A stretch of DNA of 64,000 bases from Streptomyces paradoxus (GTDB lineage Bacteria; Actinomycetota; Actinomycetes; Streptomycetales; Streptomycetaceae). A program made the translations under genes and the position numbers. Numbering within the stretch: the first letter of the stretch is position 1; every line of letters begins with the position of its first letter. Location of the stretch: contig NZ_JACHGV010000005.1 of the NCBI RefSeq assembly GCF_014202475.1, positions 248,001 to 312,000 on the forward strand, written 5' to 3'. The notes under the pieces were generated by a model. The model ran no database searches, had not been told where the DNA came from, and saw only the letters and a list, made by a program, of their open reading frames with translations. Shown one piece after another: positions 8,240 through 15,765 of the stretch.

Positions 8240-9808
8240 ATGTTCCGCAGCGAGTACGCAGACGTCCCGCCCGTCGACCTGCCCATCCACGACGCGGTCC
8301 TGGCCCGGGCCGCCGAGTTCGGCGACATCTCGGCGCTGATCGACGGCACGGACGGCACCACTCTCACGTACGAGCAGGTGGACCGGTTCCACCGGCGCGT
8401 CGCCGCCGCCCTCGCCGAGGCCGGTGTCCGCAAGGGCGACGTCCTCGCCCTGCACAGCCCCAACACCATCGCCTTCCCGACCGCCTTCTACGCGGCCACG
8501 CGCGCGGGCGCCACCGTCACGACCGTGCACCCGCTCGCCACCGCCGAGGAGTTCGCCGAACAGCTGAGGGACTCGGCGGCCCGCTGGATCGTCACCGTGT
8601 CACCGCTGCTGGACGCCGCCCGCCGGGCCGCCGAACTCGCGGGCGGCGTACGCGAGATCTTCGTGTGCGACAGCGCGAGCGGCCACCGCTCCCTGATCGA
8701 CATGCTCGCCTCGACGGCCCCCGAACCGCGGGTCGCCATCGACCCCGCCGAGGACATCGCGGCCCTGCCCTACTCCTCCGGGACCACCGGCACCCCCAAG
8801 GGCGTGATGCTCACGCACCGGCAGATCGCCACCAACCTCGCCCAGCTCCACCCGGCGATCCCCGCGGGCCCGGGAGACCGCGTCCTGGCCGTGCTGCCCT
8901 TCTTCCACATCTACGGCCTCACCGCCCTGATGAACGCGCCCCTGCGGCAGGGCGCCACCGTCGTCGTCCTGACCCGCTTCGACCTGGAGCAGTTCCTCGC
9001 CGCCGTCCAGAACCACCGCATCACCGCCCTGTACGTGGCCCCGCCGATCGTCCTGGCCCTCGCCAAACACCCGGCCGTCGCCCAGTACGACCTGTCGTCC
9101 CTGCGGTACATCGTCAGCGCCGCCGCACCCCTGGACGCCCGGCTCGCCCTCGCCTGCTCCCGGCGCCTCGGCCTGCCGCCCGTCGGCCAGGCCTACGGCA
9201 TGACGGAACTGTCGCCCGGCACGCACGTCGTCCCCCTCGACGCCATGAACGACGCCCCGCCCGGCACCGTCGGCAAACTCATCGCCGGCACCGAGATGCG
9301 CATCGTCTCCCTCGACGACCCCGGCAAGGACCTCCCCGCCGGCGAACCCGGCGAGATCCTCATCCGCGGCCCCCAGATCATGAAGGGCTACCTCGGCCGC
9401 CCCGACGCCACCACCGCCATGATCGACGCCGACGGCTGGCTGCACACCGGCGACGTGGGGCAGGTGGATGGCGACGGCTGGTTGTTCGTCGTCGACCGCG
9501 TCAAGGAACTCATCAAGTACAAGGGCTTCCAGGTGGCCCCCGCCGAACTGGAGGCCCTCCTCCTCACCCACCCGGGCATCGCCGACGCCGCCGTCATCGG
9601 CAGGTACGACGACGACGGCAACGAGGCCCCGCACGCCTACGTGGTCCGCCAGCCGTCCGCCGCGGACCTCACCGAGGCGGAGATCATGATGTACGTCGCC
9701 GAACGCGTCGCCCCCTACAAGCGGATACGCCACGTCACCTTCATCGTCGGCGTGCCCCGCGCGGCCTCCGGCAAGATCCTCCGCCGACAGCTCAGGGAGA
9801 GCGCATGA
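8240..9808 (+). CDS. 4-coumarate/cinnamate-CoA ligase family protein (ScCCL-like)
   Basis: A 522-residue ANL-superfamily ligase that makes acyl-CoA through an acyl-AMP. It shows the ATP motif SSGTTGTPKG near residue 180, AYGMTELSPG near 320, LHTGDVG and the C-terminal catalytic lysine in ASGKILRR. From its N-terminus MFRSEYADVPPVDLP onward it is very close to the S. coelicolor cinnamate/4-coumarate-CoA ligase (SCO4383, recalled from memory), which acts on phenylpropenoic acids in vitro. Its operon, however, is one for branched or terpenoid acyl-CoA breakdown, so its physiological acid may not be a cinnamate. A GGAGGA site precedes the ATG; the stop overlaps the next start by 4 nt. Confidence 0.93.
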   Translation: MFRSEYADVPPVDLPIHDAVLARAAEFGDISALIDGTDGTTLTYEQVDRFHRRVAAALAEAGVRKGDVLALHSPNTIAFPTAFYAATRAGATVTTVHPLATAEEFAEQLRDSAARWIVTVSPLLDAARRAAELAGGVREIFVCDSASGHRSLIDMLASTAPEPRVAIDPAEDIAALPYSSGTTGTPKGVMLTHRQIATNLAQLHPAIPAGPGDRVLAVLPFFHIYGLTALMNAPLRQGATVVVLTRFDLEQFLAAVQNHRITALYVAPPIVLALAKHPAVAQYDLSSLRYIVSAAAPLDARLALACSRRLGLPPVGQAYGMTELSPGTHVVPLDAMNDAPPGTVGKLIAGTEMRIVSLDDPGKDLPAGEPGEILIRGPQIMKGYLGRPDATTAMIDADGWLHTGDVGQVDGDGWLFVVDRVKELIKYKGFQVAPAELEALLLTHPGIADAAVIGRYDDDGNEAPHAYVVRQPSAADLTEAEIMMYVAERVAPYKRIRHVTFIVGVPRAASGKILRRQLRESA

Positions 9809-10539
9809 CGCTGATCGCCCGCACCCGCGCGCGAGCCGTGGAGACCCTGTCCCTCGACTCACCGCACAACCGCAACGCCCTGTCGGCGGCCCTGGTCGGC
9901 GAACTCGCCGGCGCGCTCACCGACGCCGGCAAGGACACCGGCGTCCGCGCGATCGTCCTCACCCACACCGGCAACACCTTCAGCGCGGGCGCCGACCTCA
10001 AGGACCCGCCGCCCCCCGAGGCCCTGGTCGCCCTGCTGCGGCAGATCATCGAGCTGCCCAAACCGGTCGTCGCCCGCGTCACCGGCCACGTCCGCGCGGG
10101 CGGCCTCGGCCTCCTGGCCGCCTGCGACATCGCCGCCGCCTCCACGGAGGCCACCTTCGCCTTCACCGAGGTCCGCATCGGAGTCGCCCCCGCGGTCATC
10201 TCCCTCCCGCTCCTGCCCCGCACGAACCCCCGCGCACTGGCCCGCCACTACCTCACCGGCGAACGCTTCGACGCGGCCGAGGCGGTGGCAACGGGCCTGC
10301 TCACGACCTGTGACAGCGATGTCGACCGCCTCCTCGGCCCCATCCTCGAGGGTCTGCGCCGCTCCGCGCCCGACGCCCTGGCCGAGACGAAACGGCTGCT
10401 CACGGCTAGGGTGCTGGAAGCCTTCGACCGGGACGCGGACGCCCTGACCGCGCTCTCGGCCCGGCTGTTCTCCTCCCCGCAGGCCCGCGAGGGGATGACG
10501 GCCTTCCTCGAGCGACGGGATGCGGCATGGGTGGTGTGA
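9805..10539 (+). CDS. Enoyl-CoA hydratase family protein (methylglutaconyl-CoA hydratase-like)
   Basis: A 244-residue crotonase-fold protein. The oxyanion-hole segment is TFSAGADLKD. The FTEVRIGVAPAVIS segment keeps the second catalytic glutamate and resembles the LiuC/AtuE methylglutaconyl-CoA hydratase subgroup. The first glutamate of ordinary hydratases is replaced in GGLGLLAACD, as is usual in that subgroup. It would hydrate the product of the carboxylase encoded upstream. ATG 9805 overlaps the ligase stop (ATGA), and the 3' end overlaps the TetR gene. Confidence 0.9.
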   Translation: MTLIARTRARAVETLSLDSPHNRNALSAALVGELAGALTDAGKDTGVRAIVLTHTGNTFSAGADLKDPPPPEALVALLRQIIELPKPVVARVTGHVRAGGLGLLAACDIAAASTEATFAFTEVRIGVAPAVISLPLLPRTNPRALARHYLTGERFDAAEAVATGLLTTCDSDVDRLLGPILEGLRRSAPDALAETKRLLTARVLEAFDRDADALTALSARLFSSPQAREGMTAFLERRDAAWVV

Positions 10540-11138
10540 GCACGGCCGACCGTGCGGAGAGAGTCCCCAAGCAGGACCGCAGCCGGGCCACCCGGCAGCG
10601 GCTCCTCGAAGCCGCCGTGGCCTGCCTCGCCGAACACGGCTGGGCAGGCTCCACCGTCTCCGTCGTCGCCGAACGCGCCGGCGTCTCCCGCGGCGCCGCC
10701 CAGCACCACTTCCCGACCCGCGAGGACCTCTTCACGGCGGCCGTCGAATACGTCGCCGAGGAACGCTCCACGGCCCTGCGCGCCCTGTTCCCCGAGGGCG
10801 CGGCAGGCGACCGCCACGCCGTCGTCGCCGCCCTGGTCGACCTCTACACGGGACCGCTGTTCCGCGCGGCCCTCCACCTGTGGGTCGCCGCCTCCAACGA
10901 GGAGCAGCTCCGCCCCCGCGTCACCGAACTCGAATCCCGCGTCGGCCGCGAGACCCACCGCATAGCCGTCGACCTCCTCGCCGCCGACGAATCCCTCCCC
11001 GGCGTCCGCGAAACGGTCCAGGGCCTCCTCGACATGGCCCGCGGCCTGGGCCTCGCCAACCTCCTCACGGACGACGCGGCCCGCCGCGAACGGGTGGTGG
11101 CCCAGTGGGCGGGGCTGCTGGAGGAGACGCTGGGCTGA
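10527..11138 (+). CDS. TetR-family regulator of the AtuA/carboxylase operon
   Basis: A 203-residue TetR-type repressor. The N-terminal HTH spans about residues 20-65 (GSTVSVVAERAGVSRGAAQHHF), and the rest is an all-helical ligand-binding domain. It ends the operon and overlaps the hydratase gene, so it is probably co-transcribed and may respond to an acyl-CoA of the pathway. ATG 10527 gives a 13-nt overlap. GTG 10536 gives the 4-nt GTGA overlap seen elsewhere in the operon and may be the real start. No operator for it could be identified. Confidence 0.88.
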   Translation: MGGVSTADRAERVPKQDRSRATRQRLLEAAVACLAEHGWAGSTVSVVAERAGVSRGAAQHHFPTREDLFTAAVEYVAEERSTALRALFPEGAAGDRHAVVAALVDLYTGPLFRAALHLWVAASNEEQLRPRVTELESRVGRETHRIAVDLLAADESLPGVRETVQGLLDMARGLGLANLLTDDAARRERVVAQWAGLLEETLG

Positions 11139-11172
11139 CCACGGGCGACCGGTTCGGATGGCCGAGTGGTAG

Positions 11173-11292
11173 CCCGAGGACGCGGTTCGTGCGGCCGGCG
11201 AGGACGACACCCTCCGCCACGAGGACTTCCGGACCCGCCTGGCCGCCCTGCTCGACGGCCACCGCACGGCGTACGTGTGGGGCGGGATCTGA
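11173..11292 (+). pseudogene. Possible C-terminal gene remnant
   Basis: The gap between the TetR gene and pdxH holds an open stretch in one forward frame that reads like the tail of a protein (HEDFRTRLAALLDGHRTAYV, then WGGI and a stop). An in-frame TAG lies at 11170-11172 and no start codon is present. The parent family was not recognised. It may simply be chance in GC-rich DNA. Confidence 0.25.
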
Positions 11293-11295
11293 ACC

Positions 11296-11964
11296 TCAAG
11301 GACTGAGCCGCTCCACCCGCCAGCTCCCGTCCGGCCGCTCCACGTACCGCAACCGGTCGTGCAGCCGGTTCTCGCGGCCCTGCCAGAACTCCACCGTCTG
11401 CGGGGCCACCCGGAAACCGCCCCAGTGCGGGGGCACCGGCACCTGCTCGCCCTCCGGATAGCGCGCGGCCAGCTCCGCGTACGCGCCGTCTATGTCGGCC
11501 CGGGTCGCGATCACCGAGGACTGGGCGCTGGCCCACGCCCCCAGCTGCGAGCCGTGCGGGCGGGTGCGGAAGTACGCCGCCGTCTCGTCCCGGCCGGTAC
11601 GCCGGGCGATCCCGCTCACGATGACCTGCCGGGCCATGGGGTGCCAGGGGAACAGCAGCGAGACGAAAGGGTTCTCCGCCAGGTCACGGGCCTTGCGGGA
11701 GTCGTAGTTCGTGTAGAAGACGAAGCCCTGCTCGTCGAAGTGCTTCAGCAGCACCGTACGGGAACTCGTCCGCCCCTCGGCGTCGGCCGTCGAGACGATC
11801 ATGGCGTTCGGCTCGAACAGCCCGCCGTCCGTCGCGGCCTGCTTGAACCAGCGCGCGAACTGCTCGACGGGCGTGGCGGCGAGCTCGGTCTCGGAGAGCC
11901 CCTCGGCCCGGTACTGCTTGCGCATCGAGGCCAGATCGAAGGGAACGTCGTCGCGGTCGGTCAC
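11296..11964 (-). CDS. pdxH: Pyridoxamine 5'-phosphate oxidase
   Basis: A 222-residue FMN enzyme that oxidises pyridoxamine or pyridoxine 5'-phosphate to pyridoxal 5'-phosphate, in the cytoplasm. The family signature near residue 17 is RKQYRAEGLSE. The FMN- and substrate-binding segments SSRTVLLKHFDEQGFVFYTN and ARQVIVSGIARR follow. The C-terminal dimerisation region has EFWQGRENRLHDRLRY, which is diagnostic for PdxH. The length is normal. It is divergent from the citrate synthase gene across a 280-bp region with GGCACT half-sites. Confidence 0.95.
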   Translation of the reverse strand: MTDRDDVPFDLASMRKQYRAEGLSETELAATPVEQFARWFKQAATDGGLFEPNAMIVSTADAEGRTSSRTVLLKHFDEQGFVFYTNYDSRKARDLAENPFVSLLFPWHPMARQVIVSGIARRTGRDETAAYFRTRPHGSQLGAWASAQSSVIATRADIDGAYAELAARYPEGEQVPVPPHWGGFRVAPQTVEFWQGRENRLHDRLRYVERPDGSWRVERLSP

Positions 11965-12006
11965 CCGGTCATCTTGCCGTACGGACGGTGTCCTTCGTCA
12001 CTGCGT

Positions 12007-12045
12007 GGCACTGAGTGCCGTGAACCCTCCCCAACGGTGGCACTC
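12007..12045. promoter_or_regulatory. Cluster of GGCACT/AGTGCC half-sites between pdxH and citrate synthase
   Basis: Bases 12007-12019 read GGCACTGAGTGCC, a perfect 6-bp inverted repeat around one G. A further GGCACTC lies at 12039-12045. All three half-sites sit in the divergent promoter region of pdxH and the citrate synthase gene, so a regulator may control one or both. The binding protein is unknown. The half-site resembles one arm of the HrcA CIRCE element, but the 9-nt spacing of CIRCE is missing. Confidence 0.4.
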
Positions 12046-12246
12046 GGGGATATCGTTTCCGTGCCGTTCCGGTTGGGTGACCGTCGGCCGGACGGGGCAT
12101 CACAGGGGCAACCGGCCAGGACCGCGAGTCGCCGTACACGACCGTGGATCCACTGGACGGCCGCCTTCGCAAGCCGACTGACACATGGTTCGTACGTCCC
12201 ACCCCACATCACACCATCTGTCACTTCCATCACGAGGAGCCGCCTG

Positions 12247-13347
12247 ATGTCCGACTTCGTACCCGGGCTCGAGGGAGTCGTCGCATTCGAGACGGAGATC
12301 GCCGAACCGGACAAGGAGGGCGGCGCACTCCGGTACCGGGGCGTCGACATCGAGGACCTCGTCGGCCACGTCTCGTTCGGCAACGTCTGGGGCCTGCTCG
12401 TCGACGGAGCCTTCAACCCCGGTCTGCCGCCCGCCGAGCCCTTCCCCATCCCCGTGCACTCCGGCGACATCCGCGTGGACGTCCAGTCGGCCCTGGCCAT
12501 GCTCGCGCCCGTCTGGGGCCTCAAACCCCTCCTCGACATCGACGCCGAGCAGGCCCGCGCCGACCTGGCACGGGCGGCCGTCATGGCCCTGTCCTACGTC
12601 GCCCAGTCCGCCCGCGGCCAGGGCCTGCCGATGGTCCCGCAGCGGGAGATCGACAAGGCCCAGTCCGTCGTCGAACGCTTCATGATCCGCTGGCGGGGCG
12701 AGCCGGACCCCAAGCACGTGGCGGCGGTGGACGCGTACTGGACGAGCGCCGCCGAGCACGGCATGAACGCGTCCACGTTCACAGCTCGTGTGATCGCCTC
12801 GACGGGCGCCGACGTCGCGGCCGCGCTCTCCGGCGCGGTGGGCGCGATGTCCGGCCCGCTGCACGGCGGCGCACCCTCCCGCGTCCTCGGCATGATCGAG
12901 GAGATCGAACGCACCGGCGACGCGGAGGCCTACGTCAAGAACGCCCTCGACAAGGGCGAACGCCTCATGGGCTTCGGCCACCGCGTCTACCGCGCCGAGG
13001 ACCCGAGGGCGAGGGTCCTGCGCCGCACCGCCCGCGAGCTGGGAGCCCCCCGCTTCGAGGTCGCCGAGGCCCTGGAGAAGGCGGCCCTCGCGGAACTCCA
13101 CGCCCGCCGCCCCGACCGCGTCCTCGCGACCAACGTCGAGTTCTGGGCGGCCATCGTCCTGGACTTCGCCGAGGTCCCGGCGCACATGTTCACGTCCATG
13201 TTCACCTGCGCCCGCACGGCCGGCTGGTCCGCCCACATCCTGGAGCAGAAGCGCACCGGCCGCCTGGTCCGCCCCTCGGCCCGCTACGTGGGCCCGGGCA
13301 CCCGCGACCCCCACGACATCGAGGGCTACGAGGACATCGCCCACTGA
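12247..13347 (+). CDS. citA: Citrate synthase 2 family protein
   Basis: A 366-residue citrate synthase of the short (type 2) class, which condenses acetyl-CoA or a related acyl-CoA with oxaloacetate. The conserved parts are ALRYRGVDIEDL near the start, HGMNASTFTARVIAST, GPLHGGAPSRVL with the catalytic histidine, and GFGHRVYRAEDPRA. The catalytic aspartate is within the final helical domain. A GAGGAG site precedes ATG 12247. The family also includes 2-methylcitrate synthases, so a propionyl-CoA substrate cannot be excluded; no methylcitrate lyase genes are nearby. Confidence 0.92.
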   Translation: MSDFVPGLEGVVAFETEIAEPDKEGGALRYRGVDIEDLVGHVSFGNVWGLLVDGAFNPGLPPAEPFPIPVHSGDIRVDVQSALAMLAPVWGLKPLLDIDAEQARADLARAAVMALSYVAQSARGQGLPMVPQREIDKAQSVVERFMIRWRGEPDPKHVAAVDAYWTSAAEHGMNASTFTARVIASTGADVAAALSGAVGAMSGPLHGGAPSRVLGMIEEIERTGDAEAYVKNALDKGERLMGFGHRVYRAEDPRARVLRRTARELGAPRFEVAEALEKAALAELHARRPDRVLATNVEFWAAIVLDFAEVPAHMFTSMFTCARTAGWSAHILEQKRTGRLVRPSARYVGPGTRDPHDIEGYEDIAH

Positions 13348-13360
13348 CCCACCCCACCCA

Positions 13361-13388
13361 CGGCCTCACCCGTCCCCGGGTGGGGCCG
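13361..13388. terminator. Bidirectional terminator hairpin
   Basis: An 11-bp stem with one G-T wobble (CGGCCTCACCC paired with GGGTGGGGCCG) and a 6-base loop lies between the convergent citrate synthase and HIT genes, overlapping the last codons of the HIT gene. It lacks a clear T-tract, as is common in Streptomyces. Confidence 0.65.
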
Positions 13389-13875
13389 TCGGCATGCCCC
13401 GCCCCGAGAGCCGGTCGAGCTCCTCCCCGATGGCCTCCCGCAGCGGCTCGTGCCGAGCCCCGAGCGCGTGGCGCTCCTCGCCCCACATCCCCCGCGGGTA
13501 GAGCCACACGGGCAGCCGCACGAGCTCCGCGGGCTCCCAGTCGTACCGCGGCCACACGTGCGCGTGCAGAAACCCGTCGGCGTTCCCGAGAATCTCCAGA
13601 TTGACCCGCCGGAACCCCGGCTCCACCCGCCGGCAGGCCAGCTCGACGGCCTCTCCCAGCCGGTCCATGTCGGCCAGGAACGCCAGCCGCCCGCTCCGCG
13701 GCAGCTCGGACAACCGCCGCACCGCGGGATCATCGGTCAGCAGCACCGAGTAGCCGGGCAGGAACTGCACATCCCCGATCACCGCGAACCCGGACTCCAG
13801 CCGCCGCATCACGGCCGGGTTCTCACCCCGCAGAGCACTGCCGATCCGGTCGTCGCGCCACGCACCCACTGTCAT
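13366..13875 (-). CDS. HIT-family protein (diadenosine tetraphosphate hydrolase-like)
   Basis: A 169-residue histidine-triad protein. The nucleotide-binding signature is FLHAHVWPRYDWE: two of the three histidines are present and the third position is tryptophan, so the activity may be altered compared with standard Ap4A hydrolases. The chosen ATG at 13875 gives the usual N-terminus WRDDRIGSALRGENP and has GGGGG upstream. An upstream in-frame start at 13998 would add 41 residues encoded by a strong RNA stem and is unlikely. The 5' leader carries a short ORF and an attenuator-like structure, so expression may depend on translation of the leader. Confidence 0.85.
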   Translation of the reverse strand: MTVGAWRDDRIGSALRGENPAVMRRLESGFAVIGDVQFLPGYSVLLTDDPAVRRLSELPRSGRLAFLADMDRLGEAVELACRRVEPGFRRVNLEILGNADGFLHAHVWPRYDWEPAELVRLPVWLYPRGMWGEERHALGARHEPLREAIGEELDRLSGRGMPTAPPGDG

Positions 13876-13893
13876 CGCCCCCGGAAGACGCGG

Positions 13894-13967
13894 AAAAACG
13901 CAGACGACCCGCGAGTCTGGTTCCTCCTGGGGAGGAGCCGGCCGGACGTACCGGCGACTCGCGGGTC
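13894..13967 (-). promoter_or_regulatory. Branched stem with T-tract in the HIT leader, attenuator-like
   Basis: Bases 13906-13917 (GACCCGCGAGTC) pair perfectly with 13956-13967 (GACTCGCGGGTC). Inside this 12-bp stem are two further hairpins: GGTTCCTCC with GGAGGAGCC, and CCGG-ACGTA-CCGG. Read on the minus strand, the structure is followed 7 nt later by TTTTT (13898-13894) and then the HIT start codon. The structure is seen in the sequence; that it is an attenuator or riboregulator is inference. Confidence 0.6.
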
Positions 13968-14047
13968 GGGTGACTGCCTGAGATTGGGCCGGCTGCACGC
14001 TCGCTCACGCGCTGGCTCGGCACCGCACTGAGTGTGGTGACGGGCCG

Positions 14048-14086
14048 CTAGCCCGCAGCCACCTCACGCGTCCGGTTTCCATACAT
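14048..14086 (-). CDS. 12-codon leader ORF upstream of the HIT gene
   Basis: A short ORF encoding MYGNRTREVAAG starts at ATG 14086 with a perfect AGGAGGT site (14097-14103) 10 nt upstream, a better ribosome-binding site than most genes in the window have. Its stop codon lies in the loop of a hairpin (GGTG and CGGGC paired with GCCCG and CACC, about 14036-14063). About 80 nt later the branched stem begins. Position and layout suggest a regulatory leader peptide rather than a functional protein. The sensed signal is not evident: there is no run of one amino acid. Confidence 0.55.
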   Translation of the reverse strand: MYGNRTREVAAG

Positions 14087-14346
14087 CTGCCGAACCACCT
14101 CCTCTCTCGTGTACCTGGAACCCTAAGAAACCGTTCGGCTCGGGATCAACCGTTTTTTTCGGGGAACGGGAGTGGGAGGTCCGCCTCGCGGGCCGTCTCC
14201 GTGGCGTTGACGTGGGGATTGCCGCCGTACAACGATTCCTTCAATGTTGTGGGAACTCGGTGTGCGCTGGGTCACGTTCCAGTTGAATGATTGCAAGGAG
14301 CGAACCGACGTGCCGTACGTGCGGACGCAGCCTGCAGGGGGTCCAG
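14087..14346. other. Divergent promoter region between the HIT leader and the PAS gene
   Basis: No convincing gene is seen. The region contains the HIT leader ribosome-binding site on the minus strand, a T7 tract near 14152-14159, and a small inverted repeat ACAAC/GTTGT at about 14229-14247. Promoters for both directions should lie here but no clear -35/-10 pair could be fixed. Confidence 0.4.
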
Positions 14347-15744
14347 GTGAGTGCTTCCCGGCGTAGTGGGACCACCGACGAGCTGGGGCCGGACGAGCCC
14401 GAGCGGGAGAGTTCGGATGGTTCGGATCTGCTTGCCGCTTTGCTGGACGGCATGGACGCGGCGCTGTGCGCGTTCGACGCCGACGGAGTCGTGACGCACT
14501 GGAACCGTGAGGCCGAGCGGATCCTGGGGTGGGGCGCCGACGAGGCCGTGGGGCGGCATGGGCTGGCCGGGTGGGCCGTGCGCAGCGCTGACGCCGAGGA
14601 GGTCGAGGGGCGGCTGCTGTCGGCGATGCACGCGCCGGGGCGGCAGGTGCACGAGTTCGCCCTGCTGACGAAGGACGGCGGGCGGGTGCTCGTCCGTACG
14701 CAGTCGGCGGCGGTGCTCGGGCCCGACGGCAAGCCCGCGGGGGTGTACTGCGCGTTCAGCGAGGTGCACGCGCAGATCGATCTGGAGCGCTCGATCGCGC
14801 TGAGCGAGGCCCTGTTCGAGGACGCCAGCTGGGGTGTCGTGCTGGTCGACGTCGATCTGCGGCCGGCCGTGGTGAACGCGCACGCGGCCCGGGCGCTGGG
14901 CACGGGCCGTACATCGGTGCTGGGACGGCCGCTCGGGGAGTTGCTGTCGCACGGCGTGGAGGAGCTGGAGAGCGCGCTGCAGCACGTGCTGGCGGAGGGC
15001 GCGCCGCCCGCGCCCGCCGAGGTGTGGGTGAGTGTGCGGGCCAAGGAGGGCGAGCAGCGGCGGTGCTGGCGCAGCGGCTTCCTGCGGCTGGCCTCGCCGC
15101 TCGCGGAGGAGCCGGTTCCGCTGGGTGTGGGCTGGTTGTTCCAGGATGTGACGGAGGCCAAGCAAGCCGAGCAGGAGGCTTCCTTGCTGCGCTTCCGTAC
15201 GCAGCAGCTGCACCGCGCTTCGCGGGCCGCCGCCGAGTGCGAGGACCCGGCGGAGGCGGCGACGGTCCATCTGGACTTCGCCCTGGCCGGTTTCGCCGAC
15301 CACGGGTTGATCGACCGGGTCGCCGGTGGCGCGCTCACGGACGCGGAGGCCGAGGGGCCCGTCCGGCTGGTCCGGGTCGCCGCCACACCGTCCGGAGCGC
15401 CGGGCCCGAGCAGGCTGGCCGGTCAGGCGGGCCTGCCCGTCCGCTACGCCGAGGGGCATCCGGCCCTGCAGTGCGTGGAGCGCGTCGGGTCTCTGCGCGC
15501 GAGTGCGGGGGCCGCCCCGCCCGAGGCGGCCCGTGAGTGGGCGCTGGCCCGCCAGTGGCCTCCGGACGCGGTGCACGCCCTGTGCGCGGTGCTGCGCAGC
15601 CGGGGCCGGACCCTGGGCGTCGTGACGTTCCTGAGGGGCGCCGGCCGCAGTGCCTTCGAGCGGTCCGACGCGATGTACGCGGAGGACGTGGCCGTACGGA
15701 TCGCTGCGGCGCTGGATCTGGCGGGGCTGTCGGACGGGGAGTGA
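14347..15744 (+). CDS. PAS-domain signalling protein with degenerate GAF-like C-terminus
   Basis: A 465-residue cytoplasmic protein. A PAS domain spans about residues 25-140 (LDGMDAALCAFDADGVVTHW, then NREAERILGWG). A second PAS-like domain covers about 145-280, ending with the PAC-type WLFQDVTEAKQAE. A C-terminal GAF-like domain follows. No histidine kinase, GGDEF or SpoIIE phosphatase domain is present, so any output must be through a partner. Start GTG 14347 is preferred because GCAGGGGG lies 5 nt upstream; ATG 14287 in the same frame would add 20 residues. Confidence 0.8.
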   Translation: MSASRRSGTTDELGPDEPERESSDGSDLLAALLDGMDAALCAFDADGVVTHWNREAERILGWGADEAVGRHGLAGWAVRSADAEEVEGRLLSAMHAPGRQVHEFALLTKDGGRVLVRTQSAAVLGPDGKPAGVYCAFSEVHAQIDLERSIALSEALFEDASWGVVLVDVDLRPAVVNAHAARALGTGRTSVLGRPLGELLSHGVEELESALQHVLAEGAPPAPAEVWVSVRAKEGEQRRCWRSGFLRLASPLAEEPVPLGVGWLFQDVTEAKQAEQEASLLRFRTQQLHRASRAAAECEDPAEAATVHLDFALAGFADHGLIDRVAGGALTDAEAEGPVRLVRVAATPSGAPGPSRLAGQAGLPVRYAEGHPALQCVERVGSLRASAGAAPPEAAREWALARQWPPDAVHALCAVLRSRGRTLGVVTFLRGAGRSAFERSDAMYAEDVAVRIAAALDLAGLSDGE

Positions 15745-15765
15745 GGGGCGCCCGTACCGGCCCGG

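Noticed and set aside
1904..10539. Standard leucine (liu) degradation operon.
   Set aside because: HMG-CoA lyase is absent and an AtuA-family gene and ScCCL-type ligase are present, so the assignment is left open.
11151..11210. tRNA-like stretch (GGATGGCCGAGTGGTAG) after the TetR gene.
   Set aside because: It resembles a D-arm, but no acceptor stem, anticodon arm or T-loop with GTTCNANNC follows in the right spacing.
12007..12045. CIRCE (HrcA) element.
   Set aside because: The half-site GGCACT is similar, but the required 9-nt spacing between inverted arms is missing and no heat-shock gene is near.
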